NCBI GenBank assembly: GCA_001897515.1 | Contig: MKTA01000032.1 | Coordinates: 1 to 64,000 of the forward strand | Length of the DNA stretch: 64,000 bases | Source of the DNA: Bacteroidetes bacterium 41-46 | Lineage (GTDB): Bacteria > Bacteroidota > Bacteroidia > Bacteroidales > UBA932 | Direction: 5' to 3' | Shown here: positions 24,236-32,612 of the stretch, piece by piece | How the letters are laid out: each line of letters opens with the position of its first letter | How positions within the stretch are numbered: the first letter of the stretch is position 1 | Program-made: the position numbers and the translations under genes | Notes under the pieces: generated by a model | Told to the model about the DNA's origin: nothing | The model's input: the letters and a program-made list of their open reading frames with translations, nothing else | Database searches by the model: none

Positions 24236-24243
24236 CAAAAGTA
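24236..24243 (-). promoter_or_regulatory. -7 box for the secreted amidase gene
   Basis: Minus-strand TACTTTTG matches TAnnTTTG exactly, 20 bases upstream of the ATG at 24216. It faces the divergent box at 24256 with 12 bases between them, so the two promoters probably interfere or share control. Confidence 0.45.
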
Positions 24244-24255
24244 ATCATAAAAGAG

Positions 24256-24263
24256 TAAATTTG
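24256..24263 (+). promoter_or_regulatory. -7 box for the TlpA-like lipoprotein gene
   Basis: TAAATTTG matches TAnnTTTG exactly, 31 bases before the ATG at 24295. The nearest upstream TTG is 25 bases away, longer than the usual 19-21. Confidence 0.45.
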
Positions 24264-24294
24264 CATTAACAGTTAAATAATAAAATAGCTAAAA

Positions 24295-24867
24295 ATGAAG
24301 AGGAGCTTAGTTCTATTAACAGCTTTTGTTTTGCTGACTCTTGGATGCAGAAACAGGAGCGAGAGTACAGAAGTATCAGTATTGTCATCTGAGGTTGACA
24401 GCAGAGGTTATATTGTAAAGATAGGGGATATCTCCCCCGATTTTACTATTAATTATCTGGACGGATCAACTCAACTACTCTCAGATTTGAGGGGAAAGGT
24501 TGTGATGATTCAGTTTACTGCGAGTTGGTGTGGAGTATGCAGAAAAGAGATGCCACATATTGAGGATGAAATTTGGAAAAAGCATTCATCTAATAATGAG
24601 TTTGCATTAATTGGAATTGATTATAAGGAGAGTGCAGAGACAACTGCAAAATTTGCAAAAGATATGAATATCTCATATCCTCTTACACTTGACGAGGATG
24701 GGGCGATATTTAATAAATTTTGCGGGCCAGATGCCGGTGTAACAAGAAATATAATCTTAGACAGAGAGGGAAAGATAATAATGCTTACAAGACTGTTTGA
24801 TATGGAGGAGTTTGCTGAGATGGTAAAAGTAATTGACAGTGAATTAAATAAAACTTCAGATAAATGA
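24295..24867 (+). CDS. TlpA/thioredoxin-like lipoprotein
   Basis: The 190-residue protein has a lipoprotein signal (MKRSLVLLTAFVLLTLGC). A thioredoxin fold of the AhpC-TSA/TlpA type follows: GDISPDFTINYLDGS, GKVVMIQFTASWCGVCRKEM with redox pair Cys-Gly-Val-Cys, then IGIDYKES and VTRNIILDREGKI with the cis-Pro region replaced. It would act in the periplasm as a membrane-anchored thiol reductant or peroxidase-like protein. The stop overlaps the start of the PLP desulfhydrase gene (ATGA), so both are coupled, although that partner looks cytoplasmic. Confidence 0.85.
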   Translation: MKRSLVLLTAFVLLTLGCRNRSESTEVSVLSSEVDSRGYIVKIGDISPDFTINYLDGSTQLLSDLRGKVVMIQFTASWCGVCRKEMPHIEDEIWKKHSSNNEFALIGIDYKESAETTAKFAKDMNISYPLTLDEDGAIFNKFCGPDAGVTRNIILDREGKIIMLTRLFDMEEFAEMVKVIDSELNKTSDK

Positions 24868-25844
24868 TTGAGAAAATTTCTTTGGCAAATCTGCCTACAA
24901 AGATTTCCAAGCTAGAGCGTCTTTCTAAGGAGTGGGGAGTAAACCTGTTTATAAAAAGAGATGATCAAACAGGATCAGAAATTTCCGGCAATAAAATACG
25001 GAAACTTGAATATTTACTTAAGATTGCTTTGGATGAGAATTGCGATACACTTATTACAACAGGGGGTATTCAGTCTAACCACTGCAGGGCTACTGCAGCC
25101 TCTGCAGCTCTCCTGGGTCTTAAGTGCGAGCTTTTACTAAGAGTTGGCGATGTACCTAAAATTGAGGGTAACTATTTTCTTGACAAATTATTTGGTGCCA
25201 GTATTAATTTCTGCAATGCCGATGAGTACAGAGAGTCCCGGGATAAGATAATGTCGGAGATAGGAGAGAGGCTTGAGAAAGATGCCGGAAGAAGGTGTTT
25301 TATTATTCCGGAGGGAGCATCTAATGCAGCCGGAAGCCTGGGTTACTTTGATGCAATGAGAGAGATTGTTTCCCAGGAGAGAGCGAGCGGACTATATTTT
25401 GATACAGTTGCAGTAGCCGTTGGATCCGGCGGAACATATTCTGGATTGTGTACTGCAAACAAGGAGCTTGGTTTGAAAAAAAGAGTGCTGGGCTTTGCAG
25501 TAGCATCAGACAGAGAATATTTTACGGAGAAGATCAATAAGATTAATAATGAGGCCGCCAAGCTAGCAAGACTAATATCTCAGTTCTCAAGGGAGGATAT
25601 TGAGATAAACGATAAATATATTGGAGAGGGATATGCCATCAGCAGGCCTGAGGAGCTGGAGTTTATATCTTATATAGCCTCTAAAGAGGCACTTGTGCTA
25701 GATCCGGTTTATACAGGCAAGGCTATGTTCGGCCTTTATAATGAAATAAAAGAGGGCAATGTCCCTCTAGGGGCCAATGTCCTCTTTATTCATACAGGTG
25801 GCATATTTGGACTATTCCCTAAACAGGAGCAGTTCCGTTTCTGA
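24864..25844 (+). CDS. D-cysteine desulfhydrase / ACC deaminase family PLP enzyme
   Basis: The 326-residue enzyme of the fold-type II PLP family has the PLP lysine in EISGNKIRKLEYLLKIA, preceded by FIKRDDQTG. ITTGGIQSNHCRATAASAA binds the substrate carboxylate. The glycine-rich phosphate loop is VGSGGTYSGL, and LDPVYTGKAMFGL closes the protein. Related enzymes convert D-cysteine to pyruvate, sulfide and ammonia, or deaminate 1-aminocyclopropane-1-carboxylate. D-cysteine desulfhydrase is the more likely label in an anaerobe that also has a cysteine desulfidase. The gene ends exactly where the convergent pruA gene ends. Confidence 0.82.
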   Translation: MIEKISLANLPTKISKLERLSKEWGVNLFIKRDDQTGSEISGNKIRKLEYLLKIALDENCDTLITTGGIQSNHCRATAASAALLGLKCELLLRVGDVPKIEGNYFLDKLFGASINFCNADEYRESRDKIMSEIGERLEKDAGRRCFIIPEGASNAAGSLGYFDAMREIVSQERASGLYFDTVAVAVGSGGTYSGLCTANKELGLKKRVLGFAVASDREYFTEKINKINNEAAKLARLISQFSREDIEINDKYIGEGYAISRPEELEFISYIASKEALVLDPVYTGKAMFGLYNEIKEGNVPLGANVLFIHTGGIFGLFPKQEQFRF

Positions 25845-27470
25845 TTATTTCATATAACCGTAAAGGATATCTTTTGGCGGGATAAAGGTCTCCTTTACGG
25901 TTCTAGGACTTACCCATCTAATCAGGTTAAATTCTCCTCCCGCTTTATCGTTTGTTCCTGAGCCTCTTGATCCTCCAAACGGCTGTTTTCCAACAACTGC
26001 ACCTGTTGGCTTGTCATTTATATAGAAGTTACCTGCTGCGTATTGCAACTTGGAGCATGCCTTTACAATCTCCATTCTGTCCTTTCCAAATACGGCTCCG
26101 GTCAATCCGTAAGGTGAGGTATTATTGCACATGTCCAGAGTCTCTTCAACATCTGAGTCCTTATATACATAAGCAGTTATTACAGGCCCGAATATCTCCT
26201 CCTCCATTGTTTTGAAGTGAGGATCACTCGTCTTAATCATTGTTGGAGAGATGAAGTAGCCTTCCGACTTATCATATGTACCGCCAAATATGATTTCAGC
26301 TTTCTCAGAACCTTTTGCATAATCTATGAAAGAGACAATATCATTGAACGCCGATTCATCTATAACTGCATTGACAAAGTTCATTGGATCCGTAGGTGCA
26401 CCCATTTTTGCGACCTTGCTGAATTCTGTCATCTTATCTCTTATGCTTTCCCAAAGTGATTCAGGAATATACATTCTGGATGCAGCTGAGCATTTCTGAC
26501 CCTGGTATTCAAACGCTCCGCTAAATGCTCCGGCTGCAACCTCGTCTGTGTCAGCTCCTGGAAGCACAAATATGAAATCTTTGCCTCCTGTCTCTCCTAC
26601 AAGTCTTGGATAAGATTTGTAGTTCTCCAGATTATTTGCCACGCTTTTCCAAAGTGAGTTGAATGTAGAGTTTGAACCTGTAAAGTGAATGCCGGCAAGA
26701 TCCGGAGAAGAGGTTAAAATAGACCCAATCTGAGCTCCGCTTCCGGGAATAAAATTGACAACTCCTGCGGGAACACCTGCCTCCATGAATATCTCCATAA
26801 GGTAGTAGTTAGATAGCAGAGATGTTGTTGCAGGTTTCCATACGGTTGTGTTGCCCATCATAACAGGTGACATATTGAGGTTAGATGCAATTGCTGTAAA
26901 ATTGAAAGGACTGACAGCAAAGACTACACCCTCAAGAGCTCTGTACTCCATTCTGTTTAGCTGATTAAACGATGAGAGAGGTTGAGTTTTGTATATTTCA
27001 GATGCAAAATAGACATTGAATCTGAGAAAATCTGCAGTTTCACATATTGCGTCAATTTCAGACTGATAAATATTTTTACTTTGACCCAACATTGTTGCTG
27101 CATTTAGCTTTGCCCTGTATTTGACGGTAATGAGTTCTGCAATTTTTAACATTATTGATGCCCTTGTTGTCCAGTGCTGAGAGTTCCAGCTGTCATGAGC
27201 AGTTTTGGCTGCCTCAACTGCCATTTTGATCTCTCTCTCTCCGGCTTTGTGATACCTGGCAATAACATGTCCGTGTTTATGTGGCATAACAACCTTTCCG
27301 ATACTCCCGGTAAAGATTCTCTCTCCACCAATAATCAAAGGAATCTCTTCTACTGTACTGCTTTGTCTGTTAAGCTCCTGTTCAAGAGCTACCCTCTCCG
27401 GAGATCCTTGAAGGTACTGCAAAACTGGTTCGTTTGCAGGAAGATTAAAATTATAGATTGAGTTATTCAT
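25845..27470 (-). CDS. pruA: L-glutamate gamma-semialdehyde (1-pyrroline-5-carboxylate) dehydrogenase
   Basis: The 541-residue aldehyde dehydrogenase shows the long N-terminus and motifs of the P5C dehydrogenase group. PRLVGETGGKDFIFVLPGAD carries the general base Glu. The nucleophile Cys is in EYQGQKCSAASRMYIP. The C-terminus has GAVVGKQPFGGSRGSGTNDK. It oxidises glutamate semialdehyde to glutamate in proline and arginine breakdown. The ATG at 27470 (MNNSIYNFNLPANEPVLQYL) is chosen because the frame from 27515 adds a non-conserved, hydrophobic 15-residue start. No PutA proline dehydrogenase domain is attached. Confidence 0.9.
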   Translation of the reverse strand: MNNSIYNFNLPANEPVLQYLQGSPERVALEQELNRQSSTVEEIPLIIGGERIFTGSIGKVVMPHKHGHVIARYHKAGEREIKMAVEAAKTAHDSWNSQHWTTRASIMLKIAELITVKYRAKLNAATMLGQSKNIYQSEIDAICETADFLRFNVYFASEIYKTQPLSSFNQLNRMEYRALEGVVFAVSPFNFTAIASNLNMSPVMMGNTTVWKPATTSLLSNYYLMEIFMEAGVPAGVVNFIPGSGAQIGSILTSSPDLAGIHFTGSNSTFNSLWKSVANNLENYKSYPRLVGETGGKDFIFVLPGADTDEVAAGAFSGAFEYQGQKCSAASRMYIPESLWESIRDKMTEFSKVAKMGAPTDPMNFVNAVIDESAFNDIVSFIDYAKGSEKAEIIFGGTYDKSEGYFISPTMIKTSDPHFKTMEEEIFGPVITAYVYKDSDVEETLDMCNNTSPYGLTGAVFGKDRMEIVKACSKLQYAAGNFYINDKPTGAVVGKQPFGGSRGSGTNDKAGGEFNLIRWVSPRTVKETFIPPKDILYGYMK

Positions 27471-27555
27471 ACAAAATGTATATTTTTTTCTTAAAATTAT
27501 ATAATAATGCAACATTCAAAAAGTGATTTCGTTTAATAGGCAGAAAGAAGATATA

Positions 27556-28086
27556 ATGAATCGGATTTTTGGCAGTTCAAAAAGGGGTGTTCCCAGAGAG
27601 GAACAGATTTACAACGAATGTCATAAAAAGCTGTATTATACAAGCTTAAGGATCCTTAACAACACAATGGAGGCTGAAGAGGTGATGCACGACACACTAC
27701 TTAAATATTTTGCAAGAGAGGAATTTGATTCACAGAGAGAGAGAGATTCATGGCTCACCAGGGTATGTATTAATTTGTCTATTGACAGGTTAAGAAAGAG
27801 ACGATCTGAAGATAATCTTTTAAAGAGGGAAGAGCTTAAGGGTGAATTAGAGGAGAGTGATAGCTACGAGGAGTATTCATTCAAGGGTGTTACAGTAAGT
27901 ATGGTAAAAGAGGCATTGCAGGCATTGGCTGAGGGATATAGAGTTATTCTCTCGTTAGTATTGTTTGAAGGATATGATTACGAGGAAATAGCACAGATTA
28001 TTGGCGTTAAAGAGGTATCAGTCAGAACTCAGTATATCAGAGGTAAGGCAAGGTTAATCGAGGAGTTGGAAAAGAGAAGAGGATAA
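27556..28086 (+). CDS. ECF-type RNA polymerase sigma factor
   Basis: The protein of about 176 residues has sigma region 2 (IYNECHKKLYYTSLRILNN and AEEVMHDTLLKYFA), then SWLTRVCINLSIDRLRKRRS, and a region 4 helix-turn-helix (YDYEEIAQIIGVKEVSVRTQ). A charged linker (ELKGELEESDSYEEYSF) joins the two. The ATG at 27556 (MNRIFGSSKRGV) is preferred over a GTG at 27523. It is followed by a small membrane protein and a surface-type DUF2807 protein. That arrangement suggests a cell-envelope stress regulon in which the downstream genes are anti-sigma and target. The divergent pruA gene starts 85 bases away. Confidence 0.87.
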   Translation: MNRIFGSSKRGVPREEQIYNECHKKLYYTSLRILNNTMEAEEVMHDTLLKYFAREEFDSQRERDSWLTRVCINLSIDRLRKRRSEDNLLKREELKGELEESDSYEEYSFKGVTVSMVKEALQALAEGYRVILSLVLFEGYDYEEIAQIIGVKEVSVRTQYIRGKARLIEELEKRRG

Positions 28087-28103
28087 TAAAAGGAGGAATA
28101 AAG

Positions 28104-28589
28104 ATGGACAGTTTAAGAAATTTTATTGACGAAAATAGGGAGTCATTCAACACTTCTGAATTGAGATCAGGACATAAGGAGAGGTTTCTGAAGAGACTTA
28201 AAGACCAGAAAACAGAGTCCCATACTAAGTTTATTATTATGCCCCAGTGGGCACGAATGGCAGTTGCATCTGTAGTCGTTATTTTAATGGCGATACCAAT
28301 TTTTGTAAATCAGAGGTTTTCTCAAATGGAATCTGGTGAATATTTCACCCAATTACTGGAAAATCAAAGCGATAGAATTGAGAAACTTGCAAATACACTT
28401 GATCCTGAGACTCAGTACAATGTAAAATCTACTTTGAGACAGCTGACAGAAGATCCAATACCACTTGTTCAGCAACTTCCAAACTCTATCAGCAGAAAAG
28501 AGAGAAGAGAGATTGTAAAGGGCTATTACAATAATAAGTTAGAGGGTGCCGAAAGGTTGGAAACATATGTAAAATCCTTGGTGGAATAA
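28104..28589 (+). CDS. Single-pass membrane protein, probable anti-sigma factor partner
   Basis: The 161-residue protein has a cytoplasmic N-terminus of about 48 residues (RNFIDENRESFNTSELRSGH), one membrane segment (about 49-68, MAVASVVVILMAIPIFV) and a periplasmic helical domain of about 90 residues. It begins 17 bases after the sigma factor stop and has a strong Shine-Dalgarno (AAAGGAGG). There is no zinc-binding HxxxCxxC motif, so it is not a ZAS-type anti-sigma. Position and topology support the assignment; the sequence itself does not match a family I know. Confidence 0.6.
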   Translation: MDSLRNFIDENRESFNTSELRSGHKERFLKRLKDQKTESHTKFIIMPQWARMAVASVVVILMAIPIFVNQRFSQMESGEYFTQLLENQSDRIEKLANTLDPETQYNVKSTLRQLTEDPIPLVQQLPNSISRKERREIVKGYYNNKLEGAERLETYVKSLVE

Positions 28590-28651
28590 AAATGAAATTA
28601 TGCATAATTATCTAATATTAAAATGATTGTAAAATTTAAAATTATAAAAAG

Positions 28652-29536
28652 ATGAAAAAGATCTGTTCTCTATTGATGACTTTAATCCTGACTATTACAC
28701 TATCTGCTCAGGACGTAACAAAGAACTACAATGTATCCTCTTTTACTGGTATTGATGCCGGAGGAGTATTTGACATTGCCTTAACAAAAGGAGTTTCTCA
28801 TTCAGTTGCAATTATCTCCGATAAAGAGTTATTACCCTATGTTGAGGTTAATGTAAAGAACGGGATGCTATACCTGGAGCTTGATACAGACAAAATGCCT
28901 GTTACTCTGAAGAGAAAGATGAAATACATAAAGGCAAATATCTCCACTCCTCAGCTTGAGAGAATTAATTTGTCCGGTGCTGCAAAGCTTATTTCTTCAG
29001 GTAAGTTTAATCCACAAAGCTTCAAAGGCGATTTTAGCGGAGCTGTTTCAGCAAAGGGGCTTGATATAAAATCTGAAACAGCAACAATAGTTGCCAGCGG
29101 AGCGTCAAGACTTGAGATAGCAGGAAACTTCCAAACCGTAAAATATGACATATCCGGAGCTTCTAATGTAACAATTGAACAGGATGCAGCCGATGTAAAG
29201 CTGGGTGGAAGCGGTGCGTCAGTTATGGCATATTCCGGAAAGAGTTCCAGAGTAGATGTTTCAGTCTCAGGTGCCACTAACATGAAAATGAAGGGCTCTG
29301 CATCTAATGCTGTATTTGAAGCCTCTGGTGCCTCTGTACTTGATGCTGAAAATTTTGAGGTGAAAGATGTTGAGATAGAGGCTAGTGGAGTAAGCAACAT
29401 AAGGACAAAAGTGACTGGCAGTATCTCTGCAGAGATCTCCGGAGGCTCGGTTGTAAGATACTTAGGCAGCCCTGTTATGAAAAAAGTTGAAACAAGCTCT
29501 CAGGGATCAATTAAAAGAATTGGAGAGGCAAGATAG
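28652..29536 (+). CDS. Head GIN domain (DUF2807) secreted protein
   Basis: The 294-residue protein starts with a signal peptide (MKKICSLLMTLILTITLSAQ). It then has the right-handed beta-repeat pattern of DUF2807: short repeated units such as INLSGAAKLIS, ASGASRLEIAG, DISGASNVTIEQ, VSGATNMKMKG and EASGASVLDAEN, each with a G/S-A-S turn. These proteins are common in Bacteroidetes and sit in the periplasm or outer envelope with no known activity. Downstream of an ECF sigma and its membrane partner, it is a likely target of envelope-stress control. The end is reached within the fold, so it appears full length. Confidence 0.85.
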   Translation: MKKICSLLMTLILTITLSAQDVTKNYNVSSFTGIDAGGVFDIALTKGVSHSVAIISDKELLPYVEVNVKNGMLYLELDTDKMPVTLKRKMKYIKANISTPQLERINLSGAAKLISSGKFNPQSFKGDFSGAVSAKGLDIKSETATIVASGASRLEIAGNFQTVKYDISGASNVTIEQDAADVKLGGSGASVMAYSGKSSRVDVSVSGATNMKMKGSASNAVFEASGASVLDAENFEVKDVEIEASGVSNIRTKVTGSISAEISGGSVVRYLGSPVMKKVETSSQGSIKRIGEAR

Positions 29537-29585
29537 GAGTGGCTGAACTTTTTGCTATCTTTATCAAAATTTCCAAAAAGATAGT

Positions 29586-30665
29586 ATGAAAGGTAAAGAT
29601 CTCCATAAAAAGTTATTTGTTCTTGATTCTCATTGTGATACACCAATCAGGCTATTAGCCGGTTATGACATAAACATAAGAGGAGAGGAGGGACATTTTG
29701 ATTTTATAAGAATGGAAGAGGGTGGCCTTAACGCTGCCTTCTTTGCCATATATACCCCTAACACAATAGAACCGGATACTGCAACCAGAAGAGCATTGCA
29801 AATGATAGCCCGCACATACGATGCGGTAGAGGCAAGTAATGGCAAAGCTGCCGTTGCTCTTGATGCTCAGGATGCAAGAGATAACTTTGAGTCTGGAGTG
29901 CTTTCAGTTTTCTTGGGAATGGAGAATGGCCTCCCTATTCAGAAGGATTTAAGTCTGTTAAGACTGTTCTACGATATGGGTGTGAGATATATGACACTTA
30001 CTCATGCCGGCAATAATGAAATTTGTGACTCTTGTGCAACAAAGGAGAAGAGATGGAACGGTTTGAGTCCATTCGGAGAGGAGGTTGTAAAGGAGATGAA
30101 CAGACTTGGCATGCTGATTGACGTCTCTCATATTTCAGACGATTCTTTCAAAGATATAATAAAACTCTCAAAGGGACCAGTGGTTGCAACACACTCATGT
30201 TGCAGAGCAATAGCCAACCACCCAAGAAACCTTACAGACGATATGATAAAGGATATTGCCTCTACAGGAGGCGTTGTCCAGATAAACTTCTATCCGCCTT
30301 TTTTAGACAGTGAATATGCAGAGAAATTCTGGCCACTGTGCGATGCATTTGAAGAGGCCGAAAAGAGGTGGAAGGAGGATCCGGTCAAATATATTGACGA
30401 GTATGAACAAGCTAAAAGAGAGATGTTTGCACTTAAGAGGCCCTCTTATAAACAGGTTGTGGACCACATAGACCACGTAGTTAAACTTGTCGGAGTACAA
30501 CATGTCGGGATAGGAACAGATTTTGACGGCATTGAGGTTGCACCTGAGGGGGTGGAGAGTGTTGACAAATTAGTTGTAATTACTGAAGAACTTTTAGAAA
30601 GAGGTTATTCAGAGGATTCTGTCAAACTTATTCTGGGTGAAAATTTTCTTAGATTGCTTGAATAG
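29586..30665 (+). CDS. Membrane dipeptidase family metallopeptidase (M19)
   Basis: The 359-residue protein matches renal-type dipeptidase (PF01244). The first zinc motif is FVLDSHCDTPIRLL, the bridging Glu is in FLGMENGLPI, and zinc His residues lie in MTLTHAGNNE and VVATHSCCRA. HVGIGTDFDGI is the typical C-terminal motif. It hydrolyses dipeptides, often with a D-residue at the C-terminal position. No signal peptide is visible, so it is probably cytoplasmic here. It is followed after 2 bases by an SDR gene and may be cotranscribed. The role fits peptide-based nutrition. Confidence 0.92.
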   Translation: MKGKDLHKKLFVLDSHCDTPIRLLAGYDINIRGEEGHFDFIRMEEGGLNAAFFAIYTPNTIEPDTATRRALQMIARTYDAVEASNGKAAVALDAQDARDNFESGVLSVFLGMENGLPIQKDLSLLRLFYDMGVRYMTLTHAGNNEICDSCATKEKRWNGLSPFGEEVVKEMNRLGMLIDVSHISDDSFKDIIKLSKGPVVATHSCCRAIANHPRNLTDDMIKDIASTGGVVQINFYPPFLDSEYAEKFWPLCDAFEEAEKRWKEDPVKYIDEYEQAKREMFALKRPSYKQVVDHIDHVVKLVGVQHVGIGTDFDGIEVAPEGVESVDKLVVITEELLERGYSEDSVKLILGENFLRLLE

Positions 30666-30667
30666 AT

Positions 30668-31429
30668 ATGGGTAAAATTGCACTTATTACAGGCGCCACT
30701 TCCGGCATTGGAGAGGCTGCAGCTGTTGTATTAGCTGAAGCAGGATATGATCTTATTATTACGGGCAGAAGGCTTGCTCAATTGACAAAAATTGCAAAAA
30801 GAATTGAAAAAGAGCATCATGTAAAGGTGCTTCCTCTGAGTTTTGATGTAAGAGAAATCCAACAGGTAGAGCACTATCTGGGAGCATTGCCATCAACCTG
30901 GTCAGAGATTGATCTTCTTATAAATAATGCAGGGTTGGCTGTTGGTTTAAACCCAATAAATCAGGGTGTTCTGGATGATTGGGAGAGAATGATTGACACC
31001 AATATTAAGGGTTTACTTTATATTACAAAAATTGTCTCCAATTTTATGATAAAAAGGGGTGGGGGACACATCATTAATATAGGGTCAATTGCAGGCAAGG
31101 ATGTATATCCAAACGGAAATGTATACTGCGCAACCAAACATGCTGTAGATGCACTTTCCAGAGGAATGATGATGGATCTTTACAAGCACAATATAAAAGT
31201 ATCCCAAGTCTGCCCGGGAGCTGTTGAGACAGAATTCTCAATGGTTAGATTTAAAGGAGATACTAATAGAGCCGTAGCAGTTTATAAGGGTTTTCAACCT
31301 CTTTCAGCCAAGGATATTGCTGATGTTATAAAATTTGTGGCATTAGCCCCTGCACATGTCAATATTAGCGATGTAACCGTTATGCCTCTTGCTCAGGCAA
31401 GTGTGTCTTTAATTGATAGAAAGGAGTAG
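30668..31429 (+). CDS. Short-chain dehydrogenase/reductase
   Basis: The 253-residue classical SDR has the cofactor loop LITGATSGIGEAAAVVLAEA, the motif NNAGLA, the catalytic Ser in INIGSIAGKDVYPNGN, and the YxxxK pair in YCATKHAVDA. An Arg after the second strand (ITGRRLAQL) suggests NADP preference. It resembles the YdfG group (3-hydroxy acid or serine dehydrogenases), but the substrate is not certain. It follows the dipeptidase gene by 2 bases and ends against the convergent serine hydrolase gene. Confidence 0.9.
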   Translation: MGKIALITGATSGIGEAAAVVLAEAGYDLIITGRRLAQLTKIAKRIEKEHHVKVLPLSFDVREIQQVEHYLGALPSTWSEIDLLINNAGLAVGLNPINQGVLDDWERMIDTNIKGLLYITKIVSNFMIKRGGGHIINIGSIAGKDVYPNGNVYCATKHAVDALSRGMMMDLYKHNIKVSQVCPGAVETEFSMVRFKGDTNRAVAVYKGFQPLSAKDIADVIKFVALAPAHVNISDVTVMPLAQASVSLIDRKE

Positions 31430-31430
31430 G

Positions 31431-32534
31431 CTAGATTAGTCCACCTTTTTTAAGAATTGAGTCAACTTTAGCGGCATTTCCCTCCCTGTCTCTGTCATTC
31501 CTGTTAGAAAAGATTAGAATCAGAATTTTTTGATCAGGATATCTTGCTGCATAAATTTGAAATCCTCCATTATCTCCTGTATGATATATTTTATCAGGGA
31601 AGCCAGCTCTTTTTTCTATAAACCATCCATATCCGTAATAATGACCAGGCATGTCAAGAATATCTATTTTTGCTGAATGTGCATTTTTTAACACACCCTC
31701 TGAAACAAGCAGGTTCTCCCTTAGTGCCATCTCCCATTTAATAAATTCCATTACTGAGGTATATATTCCACCATCAGCTTTTGTGGCAAAGAAACTCTCT
31801 TCACCATAGTCAAATTCGTCATACACACCGGCTTCATTATTGTAAAGATATCCTCTGGCCATTCTTGGGATAGCTCTTCCCTCTTGGAAGTATAGAGTCT
31901 CCTCCATCCCGGATGGGCTGAAAATTCGTTCTCTCATAAAATCCTCAAATTGCATTCCTGAAGCCTTCTCTACGATTGTGTACATAAGCTGAAATGTAGG
32001 ATTCATATACTCATAGCGTGTTCCAGGTTCAAAATTTAATTGAGTCAACTCTGCTATATATGAGTAGGACTCAACATCGGTAGCCTTGGTAACGAACTCT
32101 CTGTTACTTCTGTCCCTTGAGTCGGGTATCCCGGATGTATGTGAAAGAAGATGCCTCAATGTAATTTTGTCAAAAAAATCTGCCTTAAAATGTGGAAACC
32201 ACTTTTTTAGATTGTCATCAAGTGAGAGTTTACCCTCCTCCTCAAGCATTAAAAGAGCAATTGCTGAAAACTGCTTTGATACAGATGCTATGTTGTAAAA
32301 GGTGTTTTCATCAGCTGTAATCCCGCTTTCCATATCTGCCACTCCATAACCTTTGCTGAAAATTATTGAGTCTTCAACTAATATCATTACAGAGGCGCCG
32401 GGTTGGTCATCTGGGTATTGAAGTTTAAAAAGAGAGTCAATCTCTTTTATTACTCCAAGAATATTATCTGCTCTTTTTTCTTTACAAGAAGCCACCATAA
32501 TTAAAGCTGTTAAAAATATAATTATGTATTTCAT
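31431..32534 (-). CDS. Beta-lactamase / class C-type serine hydrolase lipoprotein
   Basis: The 367-residue protein starts MKYIIIFLTALIMVASC, a lipoprotein signal. The beta-lactamase (PF00144) fold is indicated by the SxxK motif in NIASVSKQFSAIALLML, the Tyr motif in RYEYMNPTFQLM, and the KTG-box equivalent HTGDNGGFQIY. Members act as D-aminopeptidases, esterases or penicillin-binding-like hydrolases in the periplasm. Real antibiotic resistance is not implied. It is isolated, convergent with the SDR gene, and has about 80 AT-rich bases upstream with no clear promoter. Confidence 0.87.
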   Translation of the reverse strand: MKYIIIFLTALIMVASCKEKRADNILGVIKEIDSLFKLQYPDDQPGASVMILVEDSIIFSKGYGVADMESGITADENTFYNIASVSKQFSAIALLMLEEEGKLSLDDNLKKWFPHFKADFFDKITLRHLLSHTSGIPDSRDRSNREFVTKATDVESYSYIAELTQLNFEPGTRYEYMNPTFQLMYTIVEKASGMQFEDFMRERIFSPSGMEETLYFQEGRAIPRMARGYLYNNEAGVYDEFDYGEESFFATKADGGIYTSVMEFIKWEMALRENLLVSEGVLKNAHSAKIDILDMPGHYYGYGWFIEKRAGFPDKIYHTGDNGGFQIYAARYPDQKILILIFSNRNDRDREGNAAKVDSILKKGGLI

Positions 32535-32612
32535 AATTAGGGTATTTAATAATTATGTAATAAATACTGTTAGAAATAAACAATAGAGTTAAATATGTTG
32601 TAAATAAAACAA

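Noticed and set aside
28951-29400. Minus-strand frame of 149 codons inside the DUF2807 gene
   Set aside because: It is the antisense of a repetitive beta-helix coding sequence; no start signal or family match.
31431-32534. Antibiotic-resistance beta-lactamase
   Set aside because: The SxxK fold is shared by many peptidases and esterases; lipoprotein form and context give no support for resistance.
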